From a virus, in the IMG/VR virus record IMGVR_UViG_3300020578_000067, positions 1 through 63,505 of that record: a DNA stretch of 63,505 bases. One strand, given 5' to 3'. Positions 52,817-61,380 of this stretch are shown piece by piece. The translations under genes were made by a program, and so were the position numbers. Under the pieces are notes generated by a model. The model saw only the letters and a list, made by a program, of their open reading frames with translations, did no database searches and was not told the origin of the DNA. Position 1 is the first letter of the stretch. Each line of letters begins with the position of its first letter.

Positions 52817-53638
52817 TTATTTTTTGAAAAAGTTGAACCATTTTTTTTCTTTTTGCGCCTCTAAATCGGCTTCCCTCTGTTTTTTTCTATAAATTTGGTT
52901 TCTGTCTGGGGAAACCAGGCCGCCCTCTCCGAGGCCAGAATTAACAATAAATCTAAACATTGATTCATTGCCCCATAAAATTCTTTTAAAATTATTTTTT
53001 CTTATAATTGGCACCATAAACTGTATTGGAGTACCTGCAGGTATTGTAAACTCTTTGTCAGTAGTTATATTTAATACAACGTGTATTTGATTATAAAAAT
53101 CTGTGTGGACAATACCTGGTACAACAGTATAGTTTGGATTGGGTTCATGCAGAATTGGTAGCACCATTAAAGAAACACCTTTTGGTGTTCTAAATCTCCA
53201 AGGAGAAACAAGTTTAGGAAATTGTCCAGTTGGTATTGCTTTTATATTTGTTATAGGACAACCATGAACGCTGTGACTCTCAAAGCCAGAAACTTCAAAA
53301 GAACCAAAGTGCCCGTCCAATTGTCCTAATTTTAATTCAAATGTTTTACCATTAATAGATGGTCTTACTGTAACATCTGTCCAAAGGGGAATTACAAAAC
53401 CATTTGTAATATAATCGTAGGTTCCTTGGCATCTCCTAAGAGAACCTTTCATCTTTGGTAAATCTTTCCACCAAGATGGAAGTTGCTCGGATGGAAGAAA
53501 TGGTGGTATGTCCATTAAGCGATTGTCTTGTGGAACGATTAATACTTCTCCCCTTTTTGGGGTTGGTAAATCTTTTTTATAATATAAAATTTTATATTTG
53601 AATTTGTCTGAGCGCTTCGGCATGATCAACTGTTGCAT
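52817..53638 (-). CDS. Unknown protein of the halogenase cassette, 273 aa
   Basis: No function recognised. Trp-rich N-terminal part ('PPFLPSEQLPSWWKDLPKM', 'RRCQGTYDYITNGFVIPLW'), a central beta domain, and 'EFTIPAGTPIQFMVPI', which resembles the barrel end of dUTPase/dCTP-deaminase or cupin folds. The C-terminal 40 residues are basic and helical. It overlaps the halogenase gene by 47 bp from the first ATG, or 32 bp from an ATG at 53623. Tight coupling suggests it acts with the halogenase, as substrate carrier, partner or downstream enzyme. Confidence 0.6.
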   Translation of the reverse strand: MQQLIMPKRSDKFKYKILYYKKDLPTPKRGEVLIVPQDNRLMDIPPFLPSEQLPSWWKDLPKMKGSLRRCQGTYDYITNGFVIPLWTDVTVRPSINGKTFELKLGQLDGHFGSFEVSGFESHSVHGCPITNIKAIPTGQFPKLVSPWRFRTPKGVSLMVLPILHEPNPNYTVVPGIVHTDFYNQIHVVLNITTDKEFTIPAGTPIQFMVPIIRKNNFKRILWGNESMFRFIVNSGLGEGGLVSPDRNQIYRKKQREADLEAQKEKKWFNFFKK

Positions 53639-55055
53639 GTCCTGTCTGATTTAGCTTCGCCTCGGAGACAAGATAGTTTACCTGCTCTTCGACATCGTAT
53701 GAGTATATCATTTCAAATGCCCTCTGTGCGGAAAGAAGACCCTGCCCCTGTGCCACATGATAAAAATGAGGAACTAAAAACATTTCATAATTATTATTAC
53801 TAATATCATATAAAAATGGCGGACGCTCCTGCCAAAGTTCTAATAGTTCAACAAGATAATCTGGTTTTTCCATATGTTTTTGATCTCTCCACATTTGTGA
53901 ATCCACTCTATCGGAAATGTAATGTAAACATATCATTGCACATATATTTTCCATCATTTTATTCATTTTTTTATTATATGAATCTTGTAACTTTTTAGAG
54001 TTAATATCATAATTACCCAAATTTTGAGTTAAACATCTAATTTGTTGAATTGTTGAACCAATACTTGTGGCCTCTAGAGGCTCCACAAAAGCTGCCGCTA
54101 AGCCAACAGCTACGCAGTTCTTCACCCAAAATTTTTCAAGATGCCCTGGATCAAATCTAAAGGCTCTCGCTGGTTCAACTTGTCTTTCAAGAAGTTTGGA
54201 AACTTCCTGGATTGCTTGATCATCGGTGCAGTGAAGAGATGAATAAACATATCCATTACCTCTTCTGTCCTGTGTCGGTATTTCCCATACCCAGCCATTT
54301 GGCATAGCCCTAGCCCTTGTATAAGGACGTATTTGACCAGAAGGATCAGATTCAGTAGGGAATGCAATAGCAGAATCCATTTGCATATATTTCTTATAAG
54401 AGTTCCATTTTGTATTTCCAAGTTTGGACATCAAAATTCTTTTAAACCCAGTAGCATCAATCCAGAAATCTGCATCAACAATATCGCCATTGCCAAGAGA
54501 AACGGATTGTATATAACCATTTTCACAATTTAAATTTATATTTTCAATTTCAGAATCAATCATTTTAATATTTCTAAATATACAAATATTTGTAAAATAT
54601 TGATTTAATTTGAAAGTATCAAAATGAAACTGATTAACTGACTGATGTGGATAATTAGCATTAACTTTATTTTCAATTAAAGCTCTTGATGTAATATTTT
54701 CTGTGAGGGTTTTATTGTTCTTAATAAGGCCATTATAGAGAGCAAAATAACCAATAGGTTCCTCTGTTGCAGCATGTGCAACGCTATGGAAATAATCCGG
54801 GGTACGGTTGGTCCAGTTTTCAAAACGAATTCCATATTTATGCGTAGCTCTAGACTGCACTAACATGTCTGCTAATGGAATTTCACACATTTCCATGAAA
54901 CTTCGCCAGTGCTCGGTTGAGCCTTCGCCAACACCAATAATGCCAATCTTAGAAGAAGATACACAAGTAATTTTAAATTTAGGGAAAACTTTTCTTAGGA
55001 TCAAGGCTGAAATTAGCCCAGCAGTGCCGCCTCCAATAATGGCAATTTTTTTCAT
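53592..55055 (-). CDS. Flavin-dependent tryptophan-halogenase homologue
   Basis: FAD-dependent halogenase, which uses FADH2, O2 and halide to form hypohalous acid and halogenate an aromatic substrate. 487 aa. Dinucleotide-binding 'IIGGGTAGLISALIL' (8-20). The presumed catalytic Lys is K73 in 'THKYGIRFENW'. The family signature G-W-x-W-x-I-P is 'NGWVWEIPT' (254-260). The conserved Glu is E328 in 'AFVEPLEATS'. All are intact, so it is probably active. It needs a reduced-flavin supply; no flavin reductase is visible here. Viral homologues are known from cyanophages, including one that prefers iodide. Free Trp, a peptide or another aromatic could be the substrate. ATGA-coupled to the upstream gene. 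Confidence 0.9.
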   Translation of the reverse strand: MKKIAIIGGGTAGLISALILRKVFPKFKITCVSSSKIGIIGVGEGSTEHWRSFMEMCEIPLADMLVQSRATHKYGIRFENWTNRTPDYFHSVAHAATEEPIGYFALYNGLIKNNKTLTENITSRALIENKVNANYPHQSVNQFHFDTFKLNQYFTNICIFRNIKMIDSEIENINLNCENGYIQSVSLGNGDIVDADFWIDATGFKRILMSKLGNTKWNSYKKYMQMDSAIAFPTESDPSGQIRPYTRARAMPNGWVWEIPTQDRRGNGYVYSSLHCTDDQAIQEVSKLLERQVEPARAFRFDPGHLEKFWVKNCVAVGLAAAFVEPLEATSIGSTIQQIRCLTQNLGNYDINSKKLQDSYNKKMNKMMENICAMICLHYISDRVDSQMWRDQKHMEKPDYLVELLELWQERPPFLYDISNNNYEMFLVPHFYHVAQGQGLLSAQRAFEMIYSYDVEEQVNYLVSEAKLNQTGHATVDHAEALRQIQI

Positions 55056-56122
55056 ATAAATTTATATTTAATTATTTTCTCTATAATATTTGTATCAAAA
55101 TTAGTTATTAATTTATTATTTATTACTAATAGTTCTATATCATCCATTGAATTAGTGTCTAGATCAATATTATTTACAATACACAATGTATAAACAGAAG
55201 ACTCTAAAAATGACTTTTCTTTGTACAAAATAGAATTATCAATCGTAAAAGATTTTTTACTATTCTTAAGTAAAGAATTAAGTGTTTTATATCTAATATG
55301 AGATAAAAAATAATTTTCTAATGATTCTGGAAATATATTTTTTTCTTCAATTTCTTGATATATTTCATTATTACCCTGTATATATCTGGCAACTCTCATA
55401 TCTGTTTCCAAGGAATTTATTTCACTTAAAATATCATTTATACCAAGTGCATTTATAAATGCCATTGCTTTTACGGCAGGACCCTCTTCACTGGAAAATG
55501 GAGACTTTGAAACCTCTGACCATTCAAAAATTTGTTTTAAAATACCAGAAAATGTTCTTGAATATGTATTTACAATTTGAGTACTTTTATCTTTGAAATC
55601 TTGATCTTTTGTATCGGCACGAAAGATATGACCTATACCGCTTGCTGAAAGAACTACCTTCATAGAAATAATGTCATATCTAGTTGTTCTTGGATAAAAA
55701 GGAACCGGACCAAATTTGTTATAGTCACATCTAACAAATTCTACTCCATTTGATAATGAACCAGTTCCGCCGTATGTTGATGGTGGTGTGCCAGCAGACG
55801 GCAATTCAATTGAATTCCAAAAATTATAAAATGAAAAAGGATGTGTTGTTGATCCTTGAGCAATATCTTGAAAATTCTCATATGCAAGCATTTGCATAAT
55901 ATAATCACCATTATCACCAACAATTTGATAATCATGATATCCATGCATAGGTGATTTTTCTTTAAAGCAAAGCAAAACACCATTATCTGTTTGATAATAG
56001 TCAACATCAGGTGCTTCAATCAGTCCACCCGTTGTTTTTGCAAATGCTTTAACATCTCCACTTAGATTTGCTAGATGGAAAAAATCATACTCGAATGGAT
56101 TAATTTCATTAATATTTTTCAT
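55052..56122 (-). CDS. Unknown protein of the halogenase cassette, 356 aa
   Basis: Not recognised. The ATG at 56122 overlaps the oxygenase stop (ATGA); a GTG three codons earlier is less likely. Residues 1-200 are mixed alpha/beta with aromatic-rich segments ('MHGYHDYQIVGDNGDY', 'FYNFWNSIELPSAG'). Residues 200-356 are mostly helical. No membrane helix or Cys motif. Coupled on both sides to oxidative enzymes, so it may be a partner or protein substrate. Confidence 0.6.
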   Translation of the reverse strand: MKNINEINPFEYDFFHLANLSGDVKAFAKTTGGLIEAPDVDYYQTDNGVLLCFKEKSPMHGYHDYQIVGDNGDYIMQMLAYENFQDIAQGSTTHPFSFYNFWNSIELPSAGTPPSTYGGTGSLSNGVEFVRCDYNKFGPVPFYPRTTRYDIISMKVVLSASGIGHIFRADTKDQDFKDKSTQIVNTYSRTFSGILKQIFEWSEVSKSPFSSEEGPAVKAMAFINALGINDILSEINSLETDMRVARYIQGNNEIYQEIEEKNIFPESLENYFLSHIRYKTLNSLLKNSKKSFTIDNSILYKEKSFLESSVYTLCIVNNIDLDTNSMDDIELLVINNKLITNFDTNIIEKIIKYKFI

Positions 56123-56721
56123 ATAAACCACATCACTAAGCTATATTTTACACCAGATGTTACTGGGTGTGCTATATGGGTGTAAGGGAAATTAGACGGA
56201 AACAAAACAAGTTCATTTGTGTTGAGTTTTATTGTTTTTTTGAAATAAGGAAATTCAAGTTCTCCACCTTCAAAAGATTCTCCAAAACATCCAACTAAAC
56301 TCAAAACTCTGCTTGTGTCTGGAGAGTGGTCATGGTGTGCGTGATATTGCGAATTATTCTGATATTTTAGCAATTGCATTCCCTGAATTGACTGTAGATG
56401 TAAATCAAAGCAACGTCTATAATCCCATATACATTCATCAATATTGAAAAATATTTCTTTGTATTGTTTTGCTAAATCTTTAATATCATCAACAACAGTA
56501 TCATCAAGCAGTGGCCAAACATCGGCTTCCATGGAGCTTCTATATTCTGACTCAGCAGTATTGCCAATATCACCAGTAACAGATCTATTCCAAGAAATAT
56601 ACGGCCATGATTTTTCCGTTTCTTTTTCTAAATTTTCTATAAAATCTGATACATCAAAATAATTTTTATAGACAAAAACGCACGGCATCTCTTCATATTT
56701 TTCAATTAACACAGTATTCAA
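56119..56721 (-). CDS. 2-oxoglutarate/Fe(II) oxygenase, prolyl-4-hydroxylase-like
   Basis: Hydroxylase that couples oxidation of a substrate to decarboxylation of 2-oxoglutarate. 200 aa. Iron ligands H129-x-D131 in 'YHAHHDHSPD' and H185 in 'YTHIAHPVTSG'. K192 in 'GVKYSLVMW' sits where prolyl-4-hydroxylases bind 2-oxoglutarate. The jelly-roll strand 'SFEGGELEFP' is also typical. The start is uncertain: TTG at 56721 gives the full frame; a GTG at 56712 and an ATG at 56688 are alternatives. Such enzymes usually hydroxylate Pro or other protein residues, so a protein substrate is plausible. Next to a halogenase. Confidence 0.85.
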   Translation of the reverse strand: MNTVLIEKYEEMPCVFVYKNYFDVSDFIENLEKETEKSWPYISWNRSVTGDIGNTAESEYRSSMEADVWPLLDDTVVDDIKDLAKQYKEIFFNIDECIWDYRRCFDLHLQSIQGMQLLKYQNNSQYHAHHDHSPDTSRVLSLVGCFGESFEGGELEFPYFKKTIKLNTNELVLFPSNFPYTHIAHPVTSGVKYSLVMWFI

Positions 56722-57103
56722 AGCTTTCTAACTCTTGATTGTCAATTACAATTTTACAAGATTTTTTGCCAATTTCCGATGAATAGATACAGAATTTTGC
56801 ACGATGTTTTTCTAATAGAAAGGGTTCATGTATATTATCATTAACTAATAATTGAATATTTTTATTAAAAATAATATAATCATTATGATACAGAATATTT
56901 TGATGAAAATATTGTTTTATATTTTGAAAATAAGAACAATTTCTAAACTCGGGAACTTCAATAATTTCTACTTTATCAAAATTACTTTTAGCTTTTTCAA
57001 TATCTTTACATAAACCAATATTAATTGGTAAATTATTTTTTTTAGATAAAACTGAAGCCTCATCAATTAGATTTTCTGAAGGGCAAAACACAACTCTTTT
57101 CAT
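56702..57103 (-). CDS. Unknown protein of the halogenase cassette, 133 aa
   Basis: Not recognised. Alpha/beta composition with four cysteines at dispersed positions; begins 'MKRVVFCPSENLIDEAS', like a Rossmann-type first strand and turn. Starts one base after the upstream stop and overlaps the oxygenase frame by 20 bp. Could be a glycosyltransferase-like or Rossmann remnant, but no motif supports this. Confidence 0.55.
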   Translation of the reverse strand: MKRVVFCPSENLIDEASVLSKKNNLPINIGLCKDIEKAKSNFDKVEIIEVPEFRNCSYFQNIKQYFHQNILYHNDYIIFNKNIQLLVNDNIHEPFLLEKHRAKFCIYSSEIGKKSCKIVIDNQELESFEYCVN

Positions 57104-57104
57104 A

Positions 57105-57338
57105 TTAAAGAGAGTTCAGTTTATTGTTAATTTCTTGATATTTTTTGTACGCATCATATAGATTCGCTTGTACACTTGGGGTTTCCCAATCTTTAAAATC
57201 TTCGATTTTAGAGAAATCATAAGTATCAGGATCTAAACCAAGTATAACCATTGAAGAATATATTGTAGATTCAAAACCATTTTTTGCTGCGCTCAATGCA
57301 GCTTTTTTTTGTTCATTTGAAAGTGAAAAATTAATCAT
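57105..57338 (-). CDS. Hypothetical helical protein, 77 aa
   Basis: Small helical protein with 'FSLSNEQKKAALSAAKNGFE' and 'MVILGLDPDTYDFSKIEDFK'. Strong GGAGG before its ATG. It lies between the Gly-rich adhesin genes and the oxidative cassette and may belong to either. It resembles small proteins seen next to phage tail-fibre genes but is not assignable. Confidence 0.6.
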   Translation of the reverse strand: MINFSLSNEQKKAALSAAKNGFESTIYSSMVILGLDPDTYDFSKIEDFKDWETPSVQANLYDAYKKYQEINNKLNSL

Positions 57339-57345
57339 TTTCCTC

Positions 57346-58893
57346 CTAAGAATTGATAATTGTTATAACAGATCCACCGTTGGCGGAAACACCACCAACA
57401 GAACCTCCACTGACATTTGTAGTAGCCGAAATGGGCGTAGCGCTGTCTGTAACTATGATTATACCACCGCCTCCACCTGATTTACCATTTGTACCAGCCG
57501 TAGTGGACCCATTTGTGCCACTAGATCCTGCGCTACCACCAGGACCACCCACACCACCAGGATATGTTCTATGACCAACATGAGCCGTTGGACCGCCGAT
57601 TCTTGCTCTTCCTTGATGATGTTGGCCGTGCAAATCATGCCTTGCTCTAGAAGCATGTGTAATGTGAGAACCTTTGGCCCCTACAACGTGATGTGCATCT
57701 GCTTCATGGTAATGATTATGCCCAAGAGGACCGGTTGTTGTATTAACATTATGTGCTACAGCACCACTATGACCTAATTGACCTCCTGCTGTGTGATCAA
57801 TGCCATTTTGATGAAAAAAACTAGCGTCAGCACCAACTGGTGCATGACCTGTTGACGCAACGCCATGATGTGGATTGCTCCCGTGGTGGTGATTGTGAGG
57901 ATGAACCGGTGTCGCATCGTGTACGGTATAGGCCCATGTTCCGTGAGCATGAGGGGCATATGTTGCAGGGGTATGACCGCTATGAGGTAAGCCCAATGGA
58001 TAGGCCCCACTTGAACCAATGCTTATGGTTGGTCCATGCGTTCCATCGCCAGAAATATAATGAGCATGATTTTGTGTATAGTGAGCAATTGACGCAGCGG
58101 GGGCGGTCGTTCCAGTATTACCAACATTACCTAATGTAGCACCAGAGCCAACTGCAATGCTTCCGCCAACCGTTGCGTTTGATCCTTGAGCTTTAATAAC
58201 ACCAGAACCAGTAATTGATTTGGCACAGATTAAAACAACTGCACCACCAATTCCACCATCACCCTTGATTGCAGCTGGAACATCAGTTCCTTTAACTCCG
58301 TTTGATCCGCTGGCACCCTGTGTTCCAGGGCCACCGGCAGCACCAATATTTCGGCCTGGTAAAGAGCCAGGTTGTCCTGGCCAAGATGTTGGAGCACCTC
58401 CTGCGCCGGTACCGTCTGCAGCAAGCGTTAGCCCTCCCTCAACACCATCTTCTCCACCAGCACCGCCAGAAAAAGCAATAAAAGCACTATTAGAATCTAC
58501 ATAACCACCAAATATAATATTTTCTAAAGCGTTAAGAACATAAGATGGTGCTTGTGAGGCAATATATGTCGATCCCGCAGCATTACCGCCAAGAGATCCT
58601 ATAGTATTAGAGGCAATGGGGGCTGTTCCTCTTAGAGTTGCAGTTGAAACTGTTGTACCAGAAGCAACGCCAAGATTTCCATCTAATGTCAAAGTTCCTT
58701 TAACAAATACTTTAAAACCGTTTGTGTTTAAATGGCAATTAGAATTAATTGTTAAGTTATTATAATACATGTCTCTGCTAAGAGAAATATTGGCTACAAT
58801 AACAACATCGCCATCTGTTCCGACACCGTATACTGAATCATTGCCTATTCTTTGGACTTTTGCTGGCGAATTATATTTATCTATTCCTGGCAT
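57346..58893 (-). CDS. Gly-rich adhesin with His-rich insertion
   Basis: Probable receptor-binding tip protein, 515 aa. The N-terminal about 100 residues ('YGVGTDGDVVIVANISLSRD', 'MYYNNLTINSNCHLNTNGFK') and the C-terminal 45 ('GGGGGIIIVTDS') match the next gene, a 239-aa paralogue. Between them lies a Gly-rich region and then about 170 residues rich in His, with many H-x-H and H-H steps ('HPHNHHHGSNPHHG', 'HNHYHEADAHH'). In phage T4, H-x-H motifs in the fibre tip bind iron; Gly-rich adhesins of T-even phages fold as polyglycine-II helices. A metal-stabilised tip is therefore likely. Confidence 0.75.
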   Translation of the reverse strand: MPGIDKYNSPAKVQRIGNDSVYGVGTDGDVVIVANISLSRDMYYNNLTINSNCHLNTNGFKVFVKGTLTLDGNLGVASGTTVSTATLRGTAPIASNTIGSLGGNAAGSTYIASQAPSYVLNALENIIFGGYVDSNSAFIAFSGGAGGEDGVEGGLTLAADGTGAGGAPTSWPGQPGSLPGRNIGAAGGPGTQGASGSNGVKGTDVPAAIKGDGGIGGAVVLICAKSITGSGVIKAQGSNATVGGSIAVGSGATLGNVGNTGTTAPAASIAHYTQNHAHYISGDGTHGPTISIGSSGAYPLGLPHSGHTPATYAPHAHGTWAYTVHDATPVHPHNHHHGSNPHHGVASTGHAPVGADASFFHQNGIDHTAGGQLGHSGAVAHNVNTTTGPLGHNHYHEADAHHVVGAKGSHITHASRARHDLHGQHHQGRARIGGPTAHVGHRTYPGGVGGPGGSAGSSGTNGSTTAGTNGKSGGGGGIIIVTDSATPISATTNVSGGSVGGVSANGGSVITIINS

Positions 58894-58894
58894 A

Positions 58895-59614
58895 TTAAAC
58901 CAACTGCGAGTAGATTACTGTTCCGTTTTGGCACCCAGTACCACCAACAACATTTGTGCTTACATTAGCAGGGAGCGTTGCCTGAGCTGATATTATTATT
59001 ACAACTCCACCGCCTCCTCCTCCAGAACCGGCAGTCCCTGGTGCGTTAATTGAAGCATTGACAGTGGTTGCATCCGTTGATATATATCTAGCACTTAATA
59101 TTACAACGCCACCACCTGCCCCAGAAGCACCGCCTGCCCCGCCTCTCAAGAATAATGGATTTATTTGAGAGGCGGTTACTGAGTACCCGCGAACTGCCTG
59201 AACCGGCTGATACCAGTACCCACTCTGAGTTGTTTTATCCCCTGTTCCCCCAGCGCTTGTGGTAGGTGCAGTGGCATTTGCTGTTGCACTATTTCCTCCA
59301 AGTGCATTTATAATGTTTCCCCCAGCGGTGGCTCCACCGCCAGCAATACTTCCATTTGCACTAGACCCTGTTGCAAACCCGATCACAGCACCGTTACGTA
59401 ATGTTAAAAGATTTTTAACAAACACACGATATCCATTTGTTATTAATTGTATATTTGCTTGAATTTCTAAATTAAAATAATACATATCGGATGTCAAAGT
59501 AGTATTTGTAGAAATTGTTACAGAACCATCAGAACCAGACCCATAGATAGGGTCTGGAGCATCAATGAATGATGCAAAAGCATTGGCTGCTGGATATTTT
59601 ATAAAACCTGTCAT
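58895..59614 (-). CDS. Gly-rich adhesin-like protein, short paralogue
   Basis: 239 aa. Shares the N-terminal beta segment ('YGSGSDGSVTIS', 'MYYFNLEIQANIQLITNGYR') and the C-terminal Gly-rich end ('GGGGGGVVIIISAQATLPAN') with the 515-aa protein downstream, but lacks the His-rich insertion. Gly/Ala/Ser-rich middle ('GGAGGASGAGGG') suggests a polyglycine sandwich. TAATG coupling with the upstream gene. Probably part of the same host-recognition device. Confidence 0.7.
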   Translation of the reverse strand: MTGFIKYPAANAFASFIDAPDPIYGSGSDGSVTISTNTTLTSDMYYFNLEIQANIQLITNGYRVFVKNLLTLRNGAVIGFATGSSANGSIAGGGATAGGNIINALGGNSATANATAPTTSAGGTGDKTTQSGYWYQPVQAVRGYSVTASQINPLFLRGGAGGASGAGGGVVILSARYISTDATTVNASINAPGTAGSGGGGGGVVIIISAQATLPANVSTNVVGGTGCQNGTVIYSQLV

Positions 59615-59982
59615 TATGTTTCCTCAATTCCAAATACAGCAATATTGATTGCGGTATTTGAACTGCACAGTGCAGTTATTTGATCAGAGTTTGTATTATT
59701 TGCCGTTGATCCATTGTTATTCAAAACCATTGAGCAGTTAAAAGTGACGGTTTCATTTGCAGCAACAGACAGTGCACTCAATATATCATGAGTATTGGCT
59801 TCAGCAACATTTGCTGGTTTTAAACGAACGGTAACTGTTTTTGCACTATTGGTTGTGTTTGTTAAAATAATTTGTTTAATAATTGATGTTGTGCTTTGGG
59901 GAACAGTATAAATTACGGAAGAGGCTGTTGTTAACTGAGTTGGGCTTGAAGCCCCAGAGAGTCTTTTTTGTGTTAAAGCCAC
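59614..59982 (-). CDS. Small beta-sandwich virion protein, 122 aa
   Basis: All-beta, Thr/Asn-rich, one domain: 'TASSVIYTVPQSTTSIIKQI' then 'ILTNTTNSAKTVTVRLKP'. This type of Ig-like protein occurs near phage fibre genes and may decorate capsid or tail. The GTG start overlaps the previous stop (TAGTG) and has GGAGG 7 bases upstream. Confidence 0.6.
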   Translation of the reverse strand: MALTQKRLSGASSPTQLTTASSVIYTVPQSTTSIIKQIILTNTTNSAKTVTVRLKPANVAEANTHDILSALSVAANETVTFNCSMVLNNNGSTANNTNSDQITALCSSNTAINIAVFGIEET

Positions 59983-60194
59983 TACAAAACCTCCATATAT
60001 AGTCTAATTAAGATATTCCGATTTTCCTGAGAGGAATTACCACCGCCAGAAGAAGAAAATTCCACTACAGCATTGGAAGAGTTTTTATAAAAAATTTTTC
60101 CATCTGCATAATTAATAGCAAGTTCGCCATGTTCTAGCGAGGCTGGAACATTTGAAGATGTGCCACTATTTTTAAGCTTTATAGTATTGGGCAC
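59982..60194 (-). CDS. Short fibre adaptor-like protein, 70 aa
   Basis: Begins 'MPNTIKLKNSGTSSNVPASL' and 'EHGELAINYADGKIFYKN', the N-terminal adaptor found at the start of many phage fibres and also in the next gene ('IRIKRRSSGASGAPSSLENA', 'EIAYNEVNDVLYYG'). After this domain the protein stops, so it is either a free adaptor or a fibre truncated to its attachment domain. GTG start with GGAGG. Confidence 0.65.
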   Translation of the reverse strand: MPNTIKLKNSGTSSNVPASLEHGELAINYADGKIFYKNSSNAVVEFSSSGGGNSSQENRNILIRLYMEVL

Positions 60195-60206
60195 CTCGGC
60201 CTCCTA

Positions 60207-61103
60207 TCAGAATGTGCCACCATCAATTGTAGCAGTATTGGCTGCTAAATTAGCCAGCTGAGCACTATGCGCTTGAACATCAGTTCCAATTACAAGACCA
60301 AGGTTGGTTCTCGCTGTTGCTGTATCAGTGGCTCCTGTTCCGCCATGGGCAACAGCAATGGCAGTTGCTTGCCAAGTTCCCGTTGCAATTGTGCCTAAAG
60401 AGGTAAGACTTGAACCCGTTATCCCCGAACCCAGTGTTGAGCTACTTAGGACAGATGTACCATTGATATAAAAAGCCTTTCCACTTGCAAGATTTAAATG
60501 CTCTGAGGATGTCCAGGCATCTGTAGAATCAACCCAGTTAAAAGTTTTGTTGGAGGCACCCAGAACGGTGATGCCAGCACCATCTGCTGTTGTATCATCT
60601 GGCGCTGCAACATTGGCAAGAACAACATTTTTATCCTCAACAGTAAGTGTTGCAGTATTTAGTGTTGTTGTATTGCCTTGAACAACCAAATCACCGGTAA
60701 CGGTCAAATCACCAGGAGTTGTAATATTGGGAGCTAATGATATTGTATTCCCAGCAACTGCAATTTGATTTGCTGTTCCACTTATTACAACTGTTGCATT
60801 AGTAATAGCGTTATCAACATAAAGTTTTGTAGTGGCGTGTGTATCAGCAGTTGGCGTAGGAACAATAGTGATTCCAGTAAATGTTTTATTGCCAGTTACA
60901 GTTTGAACACTGGACAAAGTAAGGTATGCACCAGCACCACCAATTGCTTCTACGCTTGTAGCAGCCCCGCCTGCGCCTCCTGTGCCTTTGCCATAATAAA
61001 GAACATCATTAACTTCATTATATGCAATTTCTGCATTTTCTAAAGAAGATGGCGCACCCGATGCTCCAGAAGACCTTCTTTTAATTCTAATGGTATTTGC
61101 CAT
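60207..61103 (-). CDS. Tail fibre protein, 298 aa
   Basis: Modular fibre. The ATG at 61103 comes two bases after the upstream stop with GGAGGAAA before it. N-terminal adaptor domain (1-45), then beta-rich shaft with 'TVTGDLVVQGNTTTLNTATL', a common phage fibre segment, and 'VAHGGTGATDTATARTNLGL', the collar repeat found in many tail fibres. It ends abruptly in 'TIDGGTF', similar to the end of the neighbouring 91-aa protein ('LLDGGNY'), so no large receptor-binding head is present. Confidence 0.8.
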   Translation of the reverse strand: MANTIRIKRRSSGASGAPSSLENAEIAYNEVNDVLYYGKGTGGAGGAATSVEAIGGAGAYLTLSSVQTVTGNKTFTGITIVPTPTADTHATTKLYVDNAITNATVVISGTANQIAVAGNTISLAPNITTPGDLTVTGDLVVQGNTTTLNTATLTVEDKNVVLANVAAPDDTTADGAGITVLGASNKTFNWVDSTDAWTSSEHLNLASGKAFYINGTSVLSSSTLGSGITGSSLTSLGTIATGTWQATAIAVAHGGTGATDTATARTNLGLVIGTDVQAHSAQLANLAANTATIDGGTF

Positions 61104-61104
61104 A

Positions 61105-61380
61105 TTAGTAATTTCCTCCATCTAGTAATGTATTTGCGATGGAATGAACATGGTCAGTCCTCGCAGCAATATTTAAAACCCCAACAGATGCCACTCTCGC
61201 AATATCTTCTGGGGCTGTTGTCGCATATGATGCATTTGCCAAGTTAATTGTAGCAGGAACGGTGTTAATAACACTTACATCATTTGTTTGGATTGTTATT
61301 GATGTTACATCGCTATTAGAAACAGTAAGTTGTGTGATGTCCCCAGTTTTGACAGTTAAATTTGTTATTTCCGCAGACAT
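61105..61380 (-). CDS. Small fibre/spike protein, 91 aa
   Basis: Beta-rich repeat-like first half (short Thr/Ile/Val strands), then 'VGVLNIAARTDHVHSIANTL' ending 'LDGGNY'. The 'ARTDHVH' motif and the ending are typical of short phage tail-fibre segments; the end is shared in form with the 298-aa fibre. Coupled by TAATG. Confidence 0.65.
   Translation of the reverse strand: MSAEITNLTVKTGDITQLTVSNSDVTSITIQTNDVSVINTVPATINLANASYATTAPEDIARVASVGVLNIAARTDHVHSIANTLLDGGNY

Noticed and set aside
53592-55055. Halogenase as assembly contamination from a bacterium
   Set aside because: It is tightly overlapped with neighbours on both sides, has the same strand, spacing and base composition, and viral homologues are known.
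56119-56721. TET/JBP-type 5-methylcytosine hydroxylase forming a DNA hypermodification pathway with Dcm and glycosyltransferases
   Set aside because: The oxygenase has P4H-like features (short jelly roll, Lys at the 2-oxoglutarate site) and sits 45 kb from Dcm in a different operon. No TET-specific pattern is seen.
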